Source: Cacajao melanocephalus (Eukaryota; Chordata; Mammalia; Primates; Pitheciidae). From it: DNA of 64,000 nucleotides. Positions 1 through 11,930 of the stretch are shown here, in pieces; position 1 is the first letter of the stretch, and each line of letters starts with the position of its first letter. The notes under the pieces are model-generated. The model did no database searches and had not been told where the DNA came from. It saw only the letters and a list, made by a program, of their open reading frames with translations. Made by a program: the position numbers and the translations under genes. Location: contig CAUYLG010022036.1 in the NCBI GenBank assembly GCA_963573385.1, forward strand, positions 1-64,000. Direction: 5' to 3'.

Positions 1-409
1 CCCTGTCCAGAAAATGTGGGACATATACACCCTGGAATACTATGCAGCCATAAAAAACGATGAGTTCGTGTCCTTTGTAGGGACATGGATGAACCTGAAA
101 ACCATCATTCTCAGCAAACTGACACAAGAACAGAAAATCAAACACCACATGTTCTCACTCATAGGTGGGTGTTGAACAATGAGAACGCATGGAGACAGGG
201 AGAGGAGCATCACACACTGGGGTCTGTTGTGGGGGAAATAGGGGAGGGACAGTGGGGGGTGGGGAGTTGGGGAAAGATAGCATGGGGAGAAATGCCAGAT
301 ATAGGTGATGGGGAGGAAGGCAGCAAATCACAGTGCCATGTGTGTACCTATGCAACAATCTTGTGTGTTCTTCACATGTACCCCAAAACCTAAAAGGCAA
401 TAAAAAAAA
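1..409 (+). mobile_element. L1 3' end (ORF2 tail and 3' UTR)
   Basis: Bases 1-180 match the familiar end of a primate L1 ORF2 (tatgcagccataaaaaa..gatgag) followed by its 3' UTR (cacactggggtctgttgtgg...) and an A-rich tail near 395-409. It is on the plus strand, antisense to SORBS2. The 5' part is cut by the window edge. Probably an L1P-class element. Confidence 0.93.
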
Positions 410-566
410 TGCAATAGCTTTGGGATTACATGGTGCATATGAATGTCTGAAAGATGAAAGACATTACGAATTCAGAGGAAGCTTGGCTATCACAGCAAAC
501 CACAAGTGAGCAAACTCAAGCAAATTACAAAATAGTCAAATGTCTCTGAAGAAAAAGCGCACATAC
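1..566 (-). other. SORBS2: SORBS2 terminal intron (partial)
   Basis: Starts after donor GTATGT at 566-561 and runs out of the window. It contains the L1 3' end (1-409) and about 150 bases of unremarkable AT-rich sequence. Confidence 0.9.
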
Positions 567-673
567 CCACAAACCAGCCGTCATCACACTTTTCCATCAC
601 ATCAATGACGTCACTTTCTCTGAGCTCCAGCTCATCTTCGTTCCTAGGAGTATAGTTATACAGAGCCTGAAAC
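567..673 (-). CDS. SORBS2: SORBS2 exon: first part of SH3-3
   Basis: A 107-nt exon: (P)[17 protein letters not shown], then [18 protein letters not shown](G). ALYNY opens the third SH3, DELEL..SDVIDV forms the RT-loop region, and DDGWFVG carries the binding Trp. The acceptor is CCTGTTTAAG and the donor is GTGG|GTATGT. Phase 2 in and 1 out. The remaining half of SH3-3 and the stop codon are on an exon left of this window. Confidence 0.97.
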
Positions 674-3600
674 CTTAAACAGGACAAAGGAATGTGTTAC
701 AAAAAATCTTGACAGCTTTGTGAAATATAGAAGATAAAACAATATTCATTCTACCTTTAACATACCTATTCTTAACAATATTAACATTATATTGGGTGTT
801 ACAAGTCTGGTAAACATGTAAATAGCAATATTTAGACCTTCGCAGGCATTAGACCACTGTAACAACATTTTGAAACTCACTAGGAATGTTCACTCATAAA
901 TTGGATTAAAATATTTTAACATTTATAAGTCAGACCTGCATTTCAGTTGTCCAGCCATCTGTCTGTCATTCAGACATTCAATAATAGTACAACATATAAA
1001 ATAAGAGATATTTGCATTATTTAACCATTTAAAAACAAGAAGGAATCACAATTTTGGCTAGCCATAATCGGAAGCAAACAATTGGGGCTTGAGAATTGAA
1101 TTTTCCAAGGTTCTAAACTGAAATAGACAAAGTGTCTCAGACATGTCTTTTAAATGACTATATGTGAATTACTCTATAAAGGAAAATCATTTTTTTACCG
1201 AGAGGAATTCCTTAAATCAGTTTAATTTTATAGTTTGGTTCCGTGTTTTCTGAGGATGCAGTATTGGAACATTTGATGTAATTAGCCTATAAAGTTGAGT
1301 AGATGTATTCTATGTGCCATTATTACTGAGTCAATTTCAAACAGATTATGGACATAAGTCTCTGCTTCAAATGAGTCCCGGAGAAATTGTATTTGATTTT
1401 AAAACTCTCTCTTGAAATGATTTTATATAAAGAATTATTAATAGAATGCTACCACTTTCCTTTCCCTGCCTGAATTCTTTGACAGCATATACTGTGGTGA
1501 CATTGGTCAATAATGAATTCAGACACTGAATTGGTGGTAAGAAAATAGCATACATTACAACAAATAGTAACATGGACTGGTATCTTTGGAAAATGAAGGC
1601 AGAAATTACTGTAGCTGAGAAGGTGAAGAAGAATTTAACATGGAATTAACATGAAAACTTCTTCATAATAGTACTAAAATATTACCATTACTGTGAGGGG
1701 GATTTTTAAAAATTAGGAATTTGTTTCTGCTGCTTTTTGCAACAGTCATGTCATTCTGCTAATATGAGAAAATGATAAGTACATTCTAGGACATTTTAGA
1801 TTTTTTAATGGAAACTTTAAAAAGTTGATAACCTTGACTGCTGTTGCGGAACCAGAATGATTTATTTTTAATTACTTTGAGTCAGAAAATCATATTTTGG
1901 TAGAACAAAACTATTCTATCATTTGAACTCAAATCTAATGATGGCAACACTGACCCACTGGCTTCCCCTAGTTCATCCACCATTTGGATTGGGGGATCTG
2001 GATAGAGTCGGATTCAGAGGTTCTAGGAAAGAGGTGAGAAGAGGGGGTACCTAACACCATTCCCTAGAAAACATGGTTTTCCCTGCCCTGGCACCAAAGC
2101 CTGAAATTTCAACATTAGAGGTTTCTTCCCCTGTTAAAACTTCATCCTTCCAGTAAACCTTATAGCCACTTTTATGTTCTTTTGAGCATGGGCTTCTGAG
2201 GCCTTTTCTTGAGAGAGGAGTTTGTGATTATGGGGAAGGACAGAGAAAGGCAGCTAGTATCCCAGAGCAGTGGCCAAAAAGACACAGAGGTGTGGCATAC
2301 ACAAACATCACCTGATTTGGATGTTTGCATGCGGCCAGCTTTAGTAGAGGGAGTCAATTCATTTTGTGGTTTGTGTTAAGAATTTGATTTGGAGGCTGCT
2401 CAGGTGAAGGGGTGATACCTTTTTTCTATCTCTGGGGGAAAGTTCATGGTCCTTTTTCCAATTTCACATTCGAGAGAAATTGGTCATTCCTGGGCTGCTG
2501 TTGTGATGGATATACACAGCACCTCTCGCTTTGGGAAAACGGATTCTTTTTTATTGAGATTCTCAGGCTTGAACCCTGCCCAGGCTCATCTCCAGCCACT
2601 TATGGAGACCGGTTACCTAAGGCTGCAAACCCCAGCTGCTGGAAAGAATCTCAAGGTCTCAGAGCTAACGCAGCAAGATTGGCACAGACTCCTACTTCAT
2701 TTTTGTGGGACGAAAGCCAGCATGTTTGTCCAAATTTATTTACCATTCTGGTTTAATTAGGCCACAAAAACAAAAAACCAAACCCAAGGAGTTTTATGGA
2801 ACCATAAACACACCTTCAGGAAATCCTTTTGCCTCTGCTGGCTTTCAAAATCAGTGCTGCGCGACAGGAAGTGGAGTTGAATCGCAATTTTAAAAAATGC
2901 TGTTTTGAGATGTGTTGGTGAGATGAATGATGGTGGTGGGGTAAGGATGCCTCAGAAAGAAATGTGTCTTTTAAACAGGAAATACTGACTGGAAGCCCTC
3001 CCTATAACTTGTCACTTTTTCTAGCACATACTTCACTAAAACTCTGAATTGTAGTCACATAATATTATGTTCCTACTTTTGCTCAAAACTTATTTTTAAA
3101 TGAAAGCAACTAGGCAACACCCTAAAATCTCGATTTCAGGCTATAATCAAATATACATTTAATAATGTTTTATATTATACAAATCAGGACTTTGAAAATG
3201 TAACCTATCTTTCATAAACACTTTAAAAGCTGTTTAATATGTTGGTAATGCGGTAAACCTAAACAGCCCTTAAATTTATTTTTTATAATGTGATCTTATC
3301 ATCGTTTGGGTAAATAAGAGAACAAACAAAAACTTTAGAATTATAAGTCATTTTTAGTGTTTTCCAATTAAGCAACCCTTTTTATTTTTTTGAGGCAGGG
3401 TCTTGCTCTATTTCCCAGGCTGGAGTGCAGTGCCATAATCATGGCTTATTATAGCCTTAACCTCCCTGGCTCAGGTGATTCTCCCACTTCAGCCTACTGA
3501 GTAGCTGGGACTACAGGTGCATGCCATCATACCTAATTTTTTGTTTTTATTTCCGTAGAGATGGCGTTTAGCTATGTTGCCCAGGCTGGTCTTGAACTCC

Positions 3601-4672
3601 TGGGCCTTGGCCTCCCAAAGTGCTGGGATTACGGGCATGAGTGACTGCACCTAGCCTTAAGTGAGATTTTAAAAGATTATCACTTGTAACCTGTTCTTTC
3701 CAAAACACAGACTTGCCCTCAACAAGAACACCTTTCTGGCTGTACTCTGTGCGAAACCGTCTCATCTGGAGATTCTTTTGCTAAGTTTCGGGTCTGTGGG
3801 GAGCAAGGAAGGACTTGATGGTGACAAAGGCACCAGGCCACATGCCAGGACCTCCCACAGGGAGAAGCTTTTGGTTAGTCTGTTCTGCTCCAGGCCAGCA
3901 GACTGTGGGCAGTGGGTCAGGATCCCCAGCCTGTGCTAGATGTGCTGGATGAGGTTTAGGTCTGTGAATGAGCCTTCCCGAGGGTCTCACGCTTGACTCA
4001 AAGTGTGGGCATTAGGCAACAGGAAGTTGATAACTCCTGAACATCTCTCTGGGACAAATGGGCCCAAAAAAGAGAGGGAATCTTCAAGACAACGTGTGAC
4101 ACCTTCAGGCTGACTTCACTCGTATATCAGAAAGGAGAGGAAATTTGAAAGAGAAGTTTGGAAAGGCATTTTCCTGGTGCTGTGGAAGTAACAGCAGTAA
4201 CTAAGTAACAGTGAGTGTTTTAATACTGCCATTTTCAAATGACTCTTCTAAGCATGTAACTTTGGAATTACGTTATTAACATGACTTTAGGTCTTTTTTA
4301 CATTTAGGTTGTCTTTTACTGTCTCCCAGTGGGGGTGAAAACAAGGTTAGACCATTTTCTATAGTTACTTGTTACATAGCCAGCAAAGCAGAGAAGGAGA
4401 CAGAATTATCCATCTTAGGAATCACTGAAGCATTGGAAAGTTTTCCTGTGTGTCAATTAAAATCTCAGAGAACTATGGGTTCTTTTAAAAATAAATTTCT
4501 GATCATTGTCATAAAAGATGGAGACTATTGCAATTTCTTGTAATTTAGGAGCCCTCATGTTAGTTACTTTGGTCTTTCCCTTGCAAAGCTGTACTATCTG
4601 ACATTTTGGTACAGTTGTCCATTCTCTGGGTCAAGGTTAGTCTCGAATTTAGAAGATAAGAAGAATACTTAC
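674..4672 (-). other. SORBS2: SORBS2 intron
   Basis: AT-rich intron with one old Alu at 3379-3656. A less AT-rich patch at about 2400-2900 has short chance ORFs on the plus strand; I see no supported gene. Confidence 0.85.
3379..3656 (-). mobile_element. Alu (old, AluJ-like)
   Basis: The plus strand shows the reverse complement of an Alu (tgaggcagggtcttgctct ... cctcccaaagtgctgggatt). Many diagnostic differences and an internal deletion suggest an old J-class copy. Confidence 0.93.
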
Positions 4673-4722
4673 GGTTCCCCCCCACCTTGAATATTTTCAT
4701 GAGTAAACACAGGACGCTGTGG
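4673..4722 (-). CDS. SORBS2: SORBS2 exon: linker before SH3-3
   Basis: A 50-nt exon encoding PQRPVFTHENIQGGGE and two bases of a Pro codon. The acceptor is TTTCATTTCAG and the donor is AACC|GTAAGTATTC. Phase 0 in and 2 out. It is a short flexible Gly-rich linker joining the SH3-2 side to SH3-3. Confidence 0.95.
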
Positions 4723-7268
4723 CTGAAATGAAATGATTTTCAATGTAATCAATGTTTAAACTGGTACTAATTAAAAGATAATTTGGATAATGGCATGGTA
4801 CTTTTCTTGACATTTAATATTTCCTGTTGCAAAAAACCAAGAGGAAGAAAAAAAAAAAGGATTTCTGCAGGATTAATAATTAAAATATTTAAAGGGAGCT
4901 TTAAATTAAAGCAAAATAACCAAGGTCAAATGTTTTGAACATGTCTACAATCTCGTCTGCTCAAGCTTTAAGAGAAAGTCGGGGTTTAGTCCCACTGATT
5001 TTTCAAAGGCCAGGAATAGGTCAAGAACATAGACAGCAAACCACTAGAACAGGAAGTATAGACACCTTCATACAACCTTAGTCTCCAGCGTTTTCTCAAA
5101 CAAGCAGAAAATAAACCACATTTAGTTTAACAGCAAAGTATCCACATTCGTTCTTTCAACCTTTCCTTCACAGATAACATTTCACATACAGTACAGAGGA
5201 AAATGTCAATAAGCAGACATCCCATGCTACACTGGAATGAACACTCTCTATTCTCCACGTGGAGAAAACACATGCATTTTTAAAAAGAGAAAACAGAACT
5301 TTGGAATGCAACGAACAATATCCAGGTAACACATAACATTTTACCTTAGAAGAGAAATACTGGTAGAAATTTCCAGTGCACTGAACTCTCAAAAGAGTTT
5401 CTTTTCTTTTTAAACTAAGCATCAAGACCAGTATCTGTAATAGATACTTATAATATTGGAAATGACAAGCCTTAGCATCCCATATACCCACATTAATATT
5501 TCAATGAATGAAAGTTAACGCGTTTGTTGAATATATATACTCTAATTTATATTGACTATCTAAACTTCACCTTTTAGGGGAGAAAGGCATACAAATCATA
5601 ACACATTTTAAAAGCATTTGCTTCTAGATAATAGCTACAGGGTAAAATCAGAATTTGCATGGCAATTATGTAAGTGACATTTGATGACTACTGAATTAGC
5701 TGTTAGATCCATGTCCTCAGACATTGGGACCAGTTCTAGATTTCCATAGTTATGAGTGGATTACTGATAGGCTGGAAATCTTTTCCCGCAAATGGTCCAT
5801 AGAAACCCCACTGGTCCAAGCTTGGATGGATAACTCTGAGGCTCCTTTCAGTCCATAAGTCTATGATTTATCCCCTTCCTAAATTCTTTATCCGCCCCCT
5901 TTCTATCCTACTCGTCTGTCTAGTATAAGACTAGGCACTCACAGTACCAAAACTGTAAGCTTTGGCTCTGTTAATTGGAAACCTTTATTAACAGTATTCT
6001 TAGAAACTTCACTCAACAGTCTGTGGATAGAATATTTAAAACTAGACTGTGTAAGAATTACCGGACACAAGAATGACGTAAGAGAGTGAAATAGTTTACT
6101 CCTATACATCAATATAAGTCTACTAACAATGTGTCTTTGTTAGAAGATATTCATATTTTAAGAAAAATATTATGACTAGACAATTTTCCAGCCATCTTAA
6201 AGGTCATTTAATTCAAGATATTATTAAATCAATTTAAATATATAATCTGGTAATTGTAAGTCATTGATAAGCCTATATCATATTACCTATTTCTAGTTCT
6301 CTTCCAATCCAATAAAACTTTATATATGTATAAAACTTTCATGCAGAAGTAAGATTTGTATACAATTGCCATTAATATTACTTTGTAATAATTTTCCAGT
6401 CTTTTTTCCCCTTAGTCTTCTTTCTCATTTTAAATGCCTGCAGAATAATGTTCCCCCACGTGTGTTCACGTATCATCGTTTTCTCTTCCTTTTTTGTTTT
6501 GAAGTTGGAATTGGTCTAGTCTTTCTTCCCCGCTATCATAAATTACAATGCTATACACATTTTTTATGCAAAGAGCTATTTTATTCTTCTGAATTATTCT
6601 TTAGAATATATTCCCAGGAGTAAAATATCTGGCCAAAGAATATGCATTAAAGCCACATGATTTTGAAAATGTACACGTTAGTCACTGAAAAATACTGTAC
6701 TCAAAAGTAATTTGAAAATGTGTGATATGCTACACTGCGTATCATACACCAAGATAGCTACTACGCTTTCCCCCAAACGATTGTAGCACCATTTGCAGCG
6801 CATAATAGAGTTATAAGAAAATATTACTTCTTAAGAGAAAATGTTGTGTAAAATATATTTCGTTATGCTCTAAAATTGGTGTACCTGTTTTCACACATTT
6901 AAGCCATTTTCATATTTTAAGATTGAGTCAGAGTTTCAACTGCTACATCACGGCATCCGACGCTTTGTATAACTGGTTATTTCATTTCATTGCTCTTTTG
7001 TTAAAATGTGAATACCACTTTAAAAATCAAGTTGTTCAATATAAAACAATCTTCTTTTAAAGTCCGTATATCTCTTTTTAGTTATCACCATTATAATTCT
7101 ATTTGTTTAATTCCTTTAACTCGACCCACCTCATCAATCATTTAAATGAACTGTCTCGCTGACCATTATGAAAATGTGGTGATTGCTGCACGTGTGCAGC
7201 TCCCTGGATCCCACTTCCACGGCTGGGAAATGTATGTTTCTGCGCGTGGCAGCCAGCACCATCCTGGC

Positions 7269-7557
7269 TATTTTTTTGTTTGAGACAGATTCTCATTCTG
7301 TCGCCTGGCTGGAGTACAGTGGCATCTCAGTTCACCTGCAACTTCTGCCTCCCCGGTCAAGCGATTCTCCTGCCTCAGCCTCTCTAGTAGCTGGGACTAC
7401 AGTCACGTGCCATCACACCCAGCTAATTTTTGTAATTTTAGTAGAGACGGGGTTTCACCGTGTTGGCCAGGATGGTCTCGATCTCTTGACCTTGTGATCT
7501 GCCCACCTCGGCCTCCCAAAGTGCTGGGATTACAGGCGTGAGCCACTGCACCCAGCC
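7269..7557 (-). mobile_element. Alu (S-class-like)
   Basis: Reverse-complement Alu with both monomers (tgagacagattctcattctg ... gtgagccactgcacccagcc). Confidence 0.95.
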
Positions 7558-8131
7558 TAGTTTATTTTTAAAACATTTGCCTAGTCGGTAATGAGTGCCA
7601 TGAACAGTTACTTGTGACGGCTAATCTGTGTCTTTTTTTTTGTTTTGAGCGTTAACCACCATATAACCTTGGGGATGCATCTCCTCATCTTCCCTATCTC
7701 TGAAATCAACGAGTTGGACAAGACGATGGCTAATCAGGTCCCCTCAGGGATTCCATGAAGGATGTACATTCCCACAGACATTTCCTCTGCTGTGTAAAGG
7801 TGTCCTCATCAGCTTTACACACTCAGTTGTCAGAGAGCCGTGACACTGCCATTAATTGGTTAATTCTCATGTATCTCAGCTGGTAAAAAAAAATAGTGGT
7901 TACAATTCAACTCCATTTTGCAGATTAGTAAACCAAAACCCAAAGATACTGGGTAATTTCTTACTATGACAAATAGGTAAAAAACAAACAAAAAAAGAAA
8001 CAAGATGGTAATTTTGATGTGAGCTCTTCAGTGCATGAAAGATTACTGTGATGGAATAGTTGGCCTAGCTTGGCTGAAATCAGCCTCTGAATTTTGACCC
8101 TCAGGTAGGTGCTATTGCATCTGCACTCTGT

Positions 8132-8144
8132 TGCCACCTCGTGG
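8132..8144 (-). promoter_or_regulatory. Possible CTCF-like motif
   Basis: The minus strand reads CCACGAGGTGGCA, close to the CTCF core (CCAsyAGrkGGCA). One core position deviates. This is a motif match only; occupancy is unknown. Confidence 0.3.
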
Positions 8145-10650
8145 TGAGCAGTGGCAGCAACAAGCTAAGAGTTGTTTCTGCTTTATCCGCCCCTTTCTAT
8201 CCAAGTTCCCAAGACTGGATTAATTTTAAAAGCCTATTTGAAAGGCCACAGAATGATGTGGAATAGTCAGTCATCTGTTTTTCCCACCGTGTTCTTCCCT
8301 TCCCACATTTTATATTCTTGAGAAAGGATCCCTTGCAAGCCACCAGCATTTTTGGTCTGTGTCCAGTTCTATCTGTGCAGGCATTTCCATTTCTCATAAC
8401 TTCTTAGCAGTTTTAAGATAAACATAGAACAATATACATTTGTGACATTCAGAGAGACTTACATGAACCGAGTTTAGAAAGATGGCTTTCAACTGACACA
8501 TTACAGTCACTGTGCTGGACATTTTGAGCAAGAATTATATTATGCTTATATTTCCTTAATGAATCTTAAGAGTAGAATAAGAGAAAATCCAATGAAGCAT
8601 GATGCTGTTTTCATGGTATCCTAAATATATATATTTTTTCTGTAGCCCTAAATAAGTAATTTTTTTCTGTAACTTTTTTAATGTCAAAAATGGATACAAA
8701 AGAGACAAGTTTTAAACACATGCTAATTTCCAAAGCTAGAACCAATCACAAGTTACTGTTTATAAGGAAGCTGGTTTGAAATATCACGGAGTCTCTAACA
8801 TCAGGAAAATATATCCTTTCCTATCTTAGTGAGCTACGGTCTGTTGAAAAGCCATCTAATATCAAAGCTTCTGCAGTTATCTCTGGAGGATTAGCTATAT
8901 TTAGTATCAAATAATTCTTAAATACTGCCCGTTACTTTAAATACTAATGCAGAAAAATCTCTGAAAGCAACATAAGCAGTGCTAAAGTGTTTTTGTCATT
9001 TTTTTTTCATAAAATATTAGTTGTAGTATGTGCCAACCAGAATTAGATGAAATTCTCCTAATAGCAATACCATGCTTATGTTTATAGGCTTACTTTTCCT
9101 TCTCAGATTATGAAGGTAAAACACAACTTTGCACAAATCTAAAAAATAGAATATTTATGGTCCACACAAACACACATGTAATCTGACATACAAACACATA
9201 ATGTAAAAGTCAGGTAAAAAAAATCTTAAGGGGAACCAAAGCATACCATCTCATGGACCCGTAGGAAATTTATAGATGGGTCCTCTAAATTGCAAAAGAA
9301 GCTAATTTTTTGCCTTGACCCTGGAAGGCCATTCGAGAGAGTCTAAGAATCTCACAAATTGGCATTCCTCTCTCTATGGCAACACAAAACTCTGCCTTAG
9401 CAACAAAATGGGATCTTCCTATGCAATGCAAAAAGCACAAAGTGGCATAAATACAGAATAATATCTAGTTTTTTTTTAGAAATGAAAAACGAAGACTTCT
9501 TTGAAATCAAGCCGTTGAGAACGTGAAATGCAGACCCATAGCTAAGTGATGGACTAGTTGAGGTTGAGTCAGCGTCCACTAAAACAGAGATGGGGAAAGG
9601 AATCCTGACTTACATCTGGATGAATATTTCCAAACTCCTTGGCTGCATTCCTTAGAATTGATAGGAAGTACCATTTAGAGTCCATATCTTTTAAAGCACG
9701 GTAGATATTATAGAACTAAGTAGCTAAGGGAAAGTAATTTGACCTTTAAGTTCAATCAAAGCTGGCAAGAAATGGGAAGTGGATGCAATCCAGAGAGCAG
9801 TACGGGGAGAAAGGGCGCACCAAGAGAATGTAGTGCACGTGATTAGAGCAACGGAAGGCTTTAGACAAGAACCATGGATTAAAAAACATCCAAACTGAGT
9901 GACACAGAAGCAAACGTGACGGGAAGTTGTGTGAGTTCAGTTCTGTATATGCTTGGCAACAGTTTTGTTCTTTGCAGGAGAGACGGTGACTAGAAAGCAG
10001 TGATTTCGTGTAGATCCATGAGACAGATGTAGACCACAACACACACGACACCCTTATTTAGAGAATCTGACCGTGTCCTTGTGGATTTGGGAAAGCTCAT
10101 GCACACCTAAAAGGGAAGCCCATGACCAGGTGGTCACTTCATCTCCAGGGCATCTCCAGCCTTACTTTGAGGCCAGTCCACAGCAAAGACAACGAAGGAA
10201 GAGCCAGCCCCCGAGAGGGGTGGTCAGGATGTCTGGCTCAAGGTGGGGGCATGCTGATCCTACCCTGTGGGAACTGCTGAGCCCTCTGACAGGCGAGCCG
10301 CAGGATCTCCTAGACATCACTGGGCTGCGAGGAGGCTTACCCAGGACACATATCTTGCTTTTTAGGTCAGCCTGGAAAATCCATAAGAAGTGAGTTAGTT
10401 CTCATCTTCGTCACACAGCCTTTAGGAGGAGGTTTTTTTGGGTTGCTTTTTTCCATGCACACACAGCATGCCAAACTCCTGAACAACTGCAGGGCAGAGA
10501 GGGTTAACGGCTCCTTCAGCTGCTCATACAGTTTCCACAACACAGGCACCAGCGGCCGTCTTAACACGGGACCCACGGGCACAGCAGAAAAAGGTTCCTA
10601 GAGGGAAGCTAGCATAAGGAAGAGGCCAAGAACATGTAAGAAATGTTATG

Positions 10651-10947
10651 TCTTTTTTTTTTTTTCGAGACAAAGTCTTGCTCTGTTGCTCAGGAGGGAG
10701 TGCAATGGTGTGATCTCAGCTCACTGCAACCTCCGTCCTCTGTGTACAAGCAATTCTCCTGTCTCAGCCTCCTGAGTAGCTGGGATTACGGGTGTGTGCC
10801 ACTACGCCTGGCTAATTTTTGTATTTTTAGTAGAGATGGGGTTTCACTGTGTTGCTCAGACTGGTCTTGAACTCTGATCTCAGGTGATCTGCCCGCCTCG
10901 GCCTCCCAAAGTGCTGGGGTTACAGGTGTGAGCCACCGTGCCCGGCC
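10651..10947 (-). mobile_element. Alu with target-site duplication
   Basis: Full-length reverse-complement Alu. The duplicated target AAGAAATGTTATGTCT flanks it at 10638-10653 and 10948-10963, marking a clean retrotransposition event. Confidence 0.96.
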
Positions 10948-11432
10948 AAGAAATGTTATGTCTTTAACAGAACACTTAGCAATTGGGTTCAAGATGCTCT
11001 TAAGCCTGACCTGCTTCTACGTGCTTATTGAAGAGATTCAAGGGGAGATGATAGAGGAGAATTTGGCTTAATGCCCATCACATTTCATGGACTGTGTCAT
11101 ATATTTATGGGAGGCAAAATTTTCTAACAAACATATAAGAAGAAAACAAGGCCTTTCTGGGGGAAAGCATGGTGACATATAATGAAATACTGAAGTGCTC
11201 TACCTGCAGGCTTGACTGTGTTGTTCTTTCAGAGTGAGATCTTTCATATGACAATGAATAAGCTGACCTTCTTGTGTGTGTGTGTTTCATTTTCCTTCCA
11301 ATAGCAGACAGGATCTGGCAGAGTACTGCCTGGTATTTGATCTGGCTTAAGAGAACTTTAGTGGGAATAAAACACGCTTAAATAAAAGCATGTGGTTTTC
11401 TCAGCTCTCGTTTAGAAAAATTTTCCTAATTC

Positions 11433-11930
11433 TCAGTAATGACTGTCCTCAAATCCCCAGCCTCTCGGGATGAAATGTGTTTGGCACCGTTGCTGAAGGG
11501 TCATGGCAGACAATGCTTGGTGCTCTCCAAGACCATTCTCTTCTTGGTCCTCAGTAACGGGACCAGGCTGTTGGGTAGGCCTGTGGCCATTCTGGATAAA
11601 GATCCCATTTCCCGACTTGTAGCTGGATGTGCTCATGTGATAAGCTGTGACAGAGGGGACACGTGCAATTTCTGGGACATGGCCTTCAAGGGTGAAGGTG
11701 TAATCTCCCCTCTTTTCTGCTTCCTGCTGGTTCATGTGCAACAGGAAGGAGAGAAGAGGGGAGATTACACCTTCTTCCTTGAGCAGTTCTTTTCTCTGCT
11801 GGGACCCATTGCAGAAGCTTCTCTCTAAGGACGGTGATGAACCAACATCAGATGGAGCCTCCTGGGTTCTCTGATGACTGTGGGACCACCATATCAGTTC
11901 TGGAGACCCTACATTTATGTGTAAGAGCAA
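11433..11930 (-). repeat. Repeat-derived block with long chance ORFs
   Basis: The minus-strand text (gaaattgcacgtgtcccctc ... gggaaatgggatctttatcc) resembles a common old mammalian interspersed repeat, whose name I cannot assign. It carries open frames on both strands that encode the same GVISPL..FLL..RGDYTF string, because an inverted repeat lies inside. I do not consider either ORF a gene. Confidence 0.55.
11694..11774 (-). repeat. Near-perfect hairpin (36-bp arms, 9-nt loop)
   Basis: Left arm 11694-11729 and right arm 11739-11774 are reverse complements with three differences in 36 positions. The loop is about 9 nt (11730-11738). If transcribed in the SORBS2 pre-mRNA this would fold like a microRNA precursor. 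No function is known to me. Confidence 0.85.

Noticed and set aside
5168..5491. 107-codon minus-strand ORF as an extra SORBS2 exon
   Set aside because: No flanking splice sites in phase; composition is like intron.
10367..10582. 71-codon minus-strand ORF with Leu-rich start
   Set aside because: No acceptor or donor in frame with SORBS2 and no recognised family.
11433..11930. 165-codon minus-strand ORF (and 129-codon plus-strand ORF) as genes
   Set aside because: The text resembles an old interspersed repeat, and both ORFs share a string created by the inverted repeat; no splice or start context supports them.
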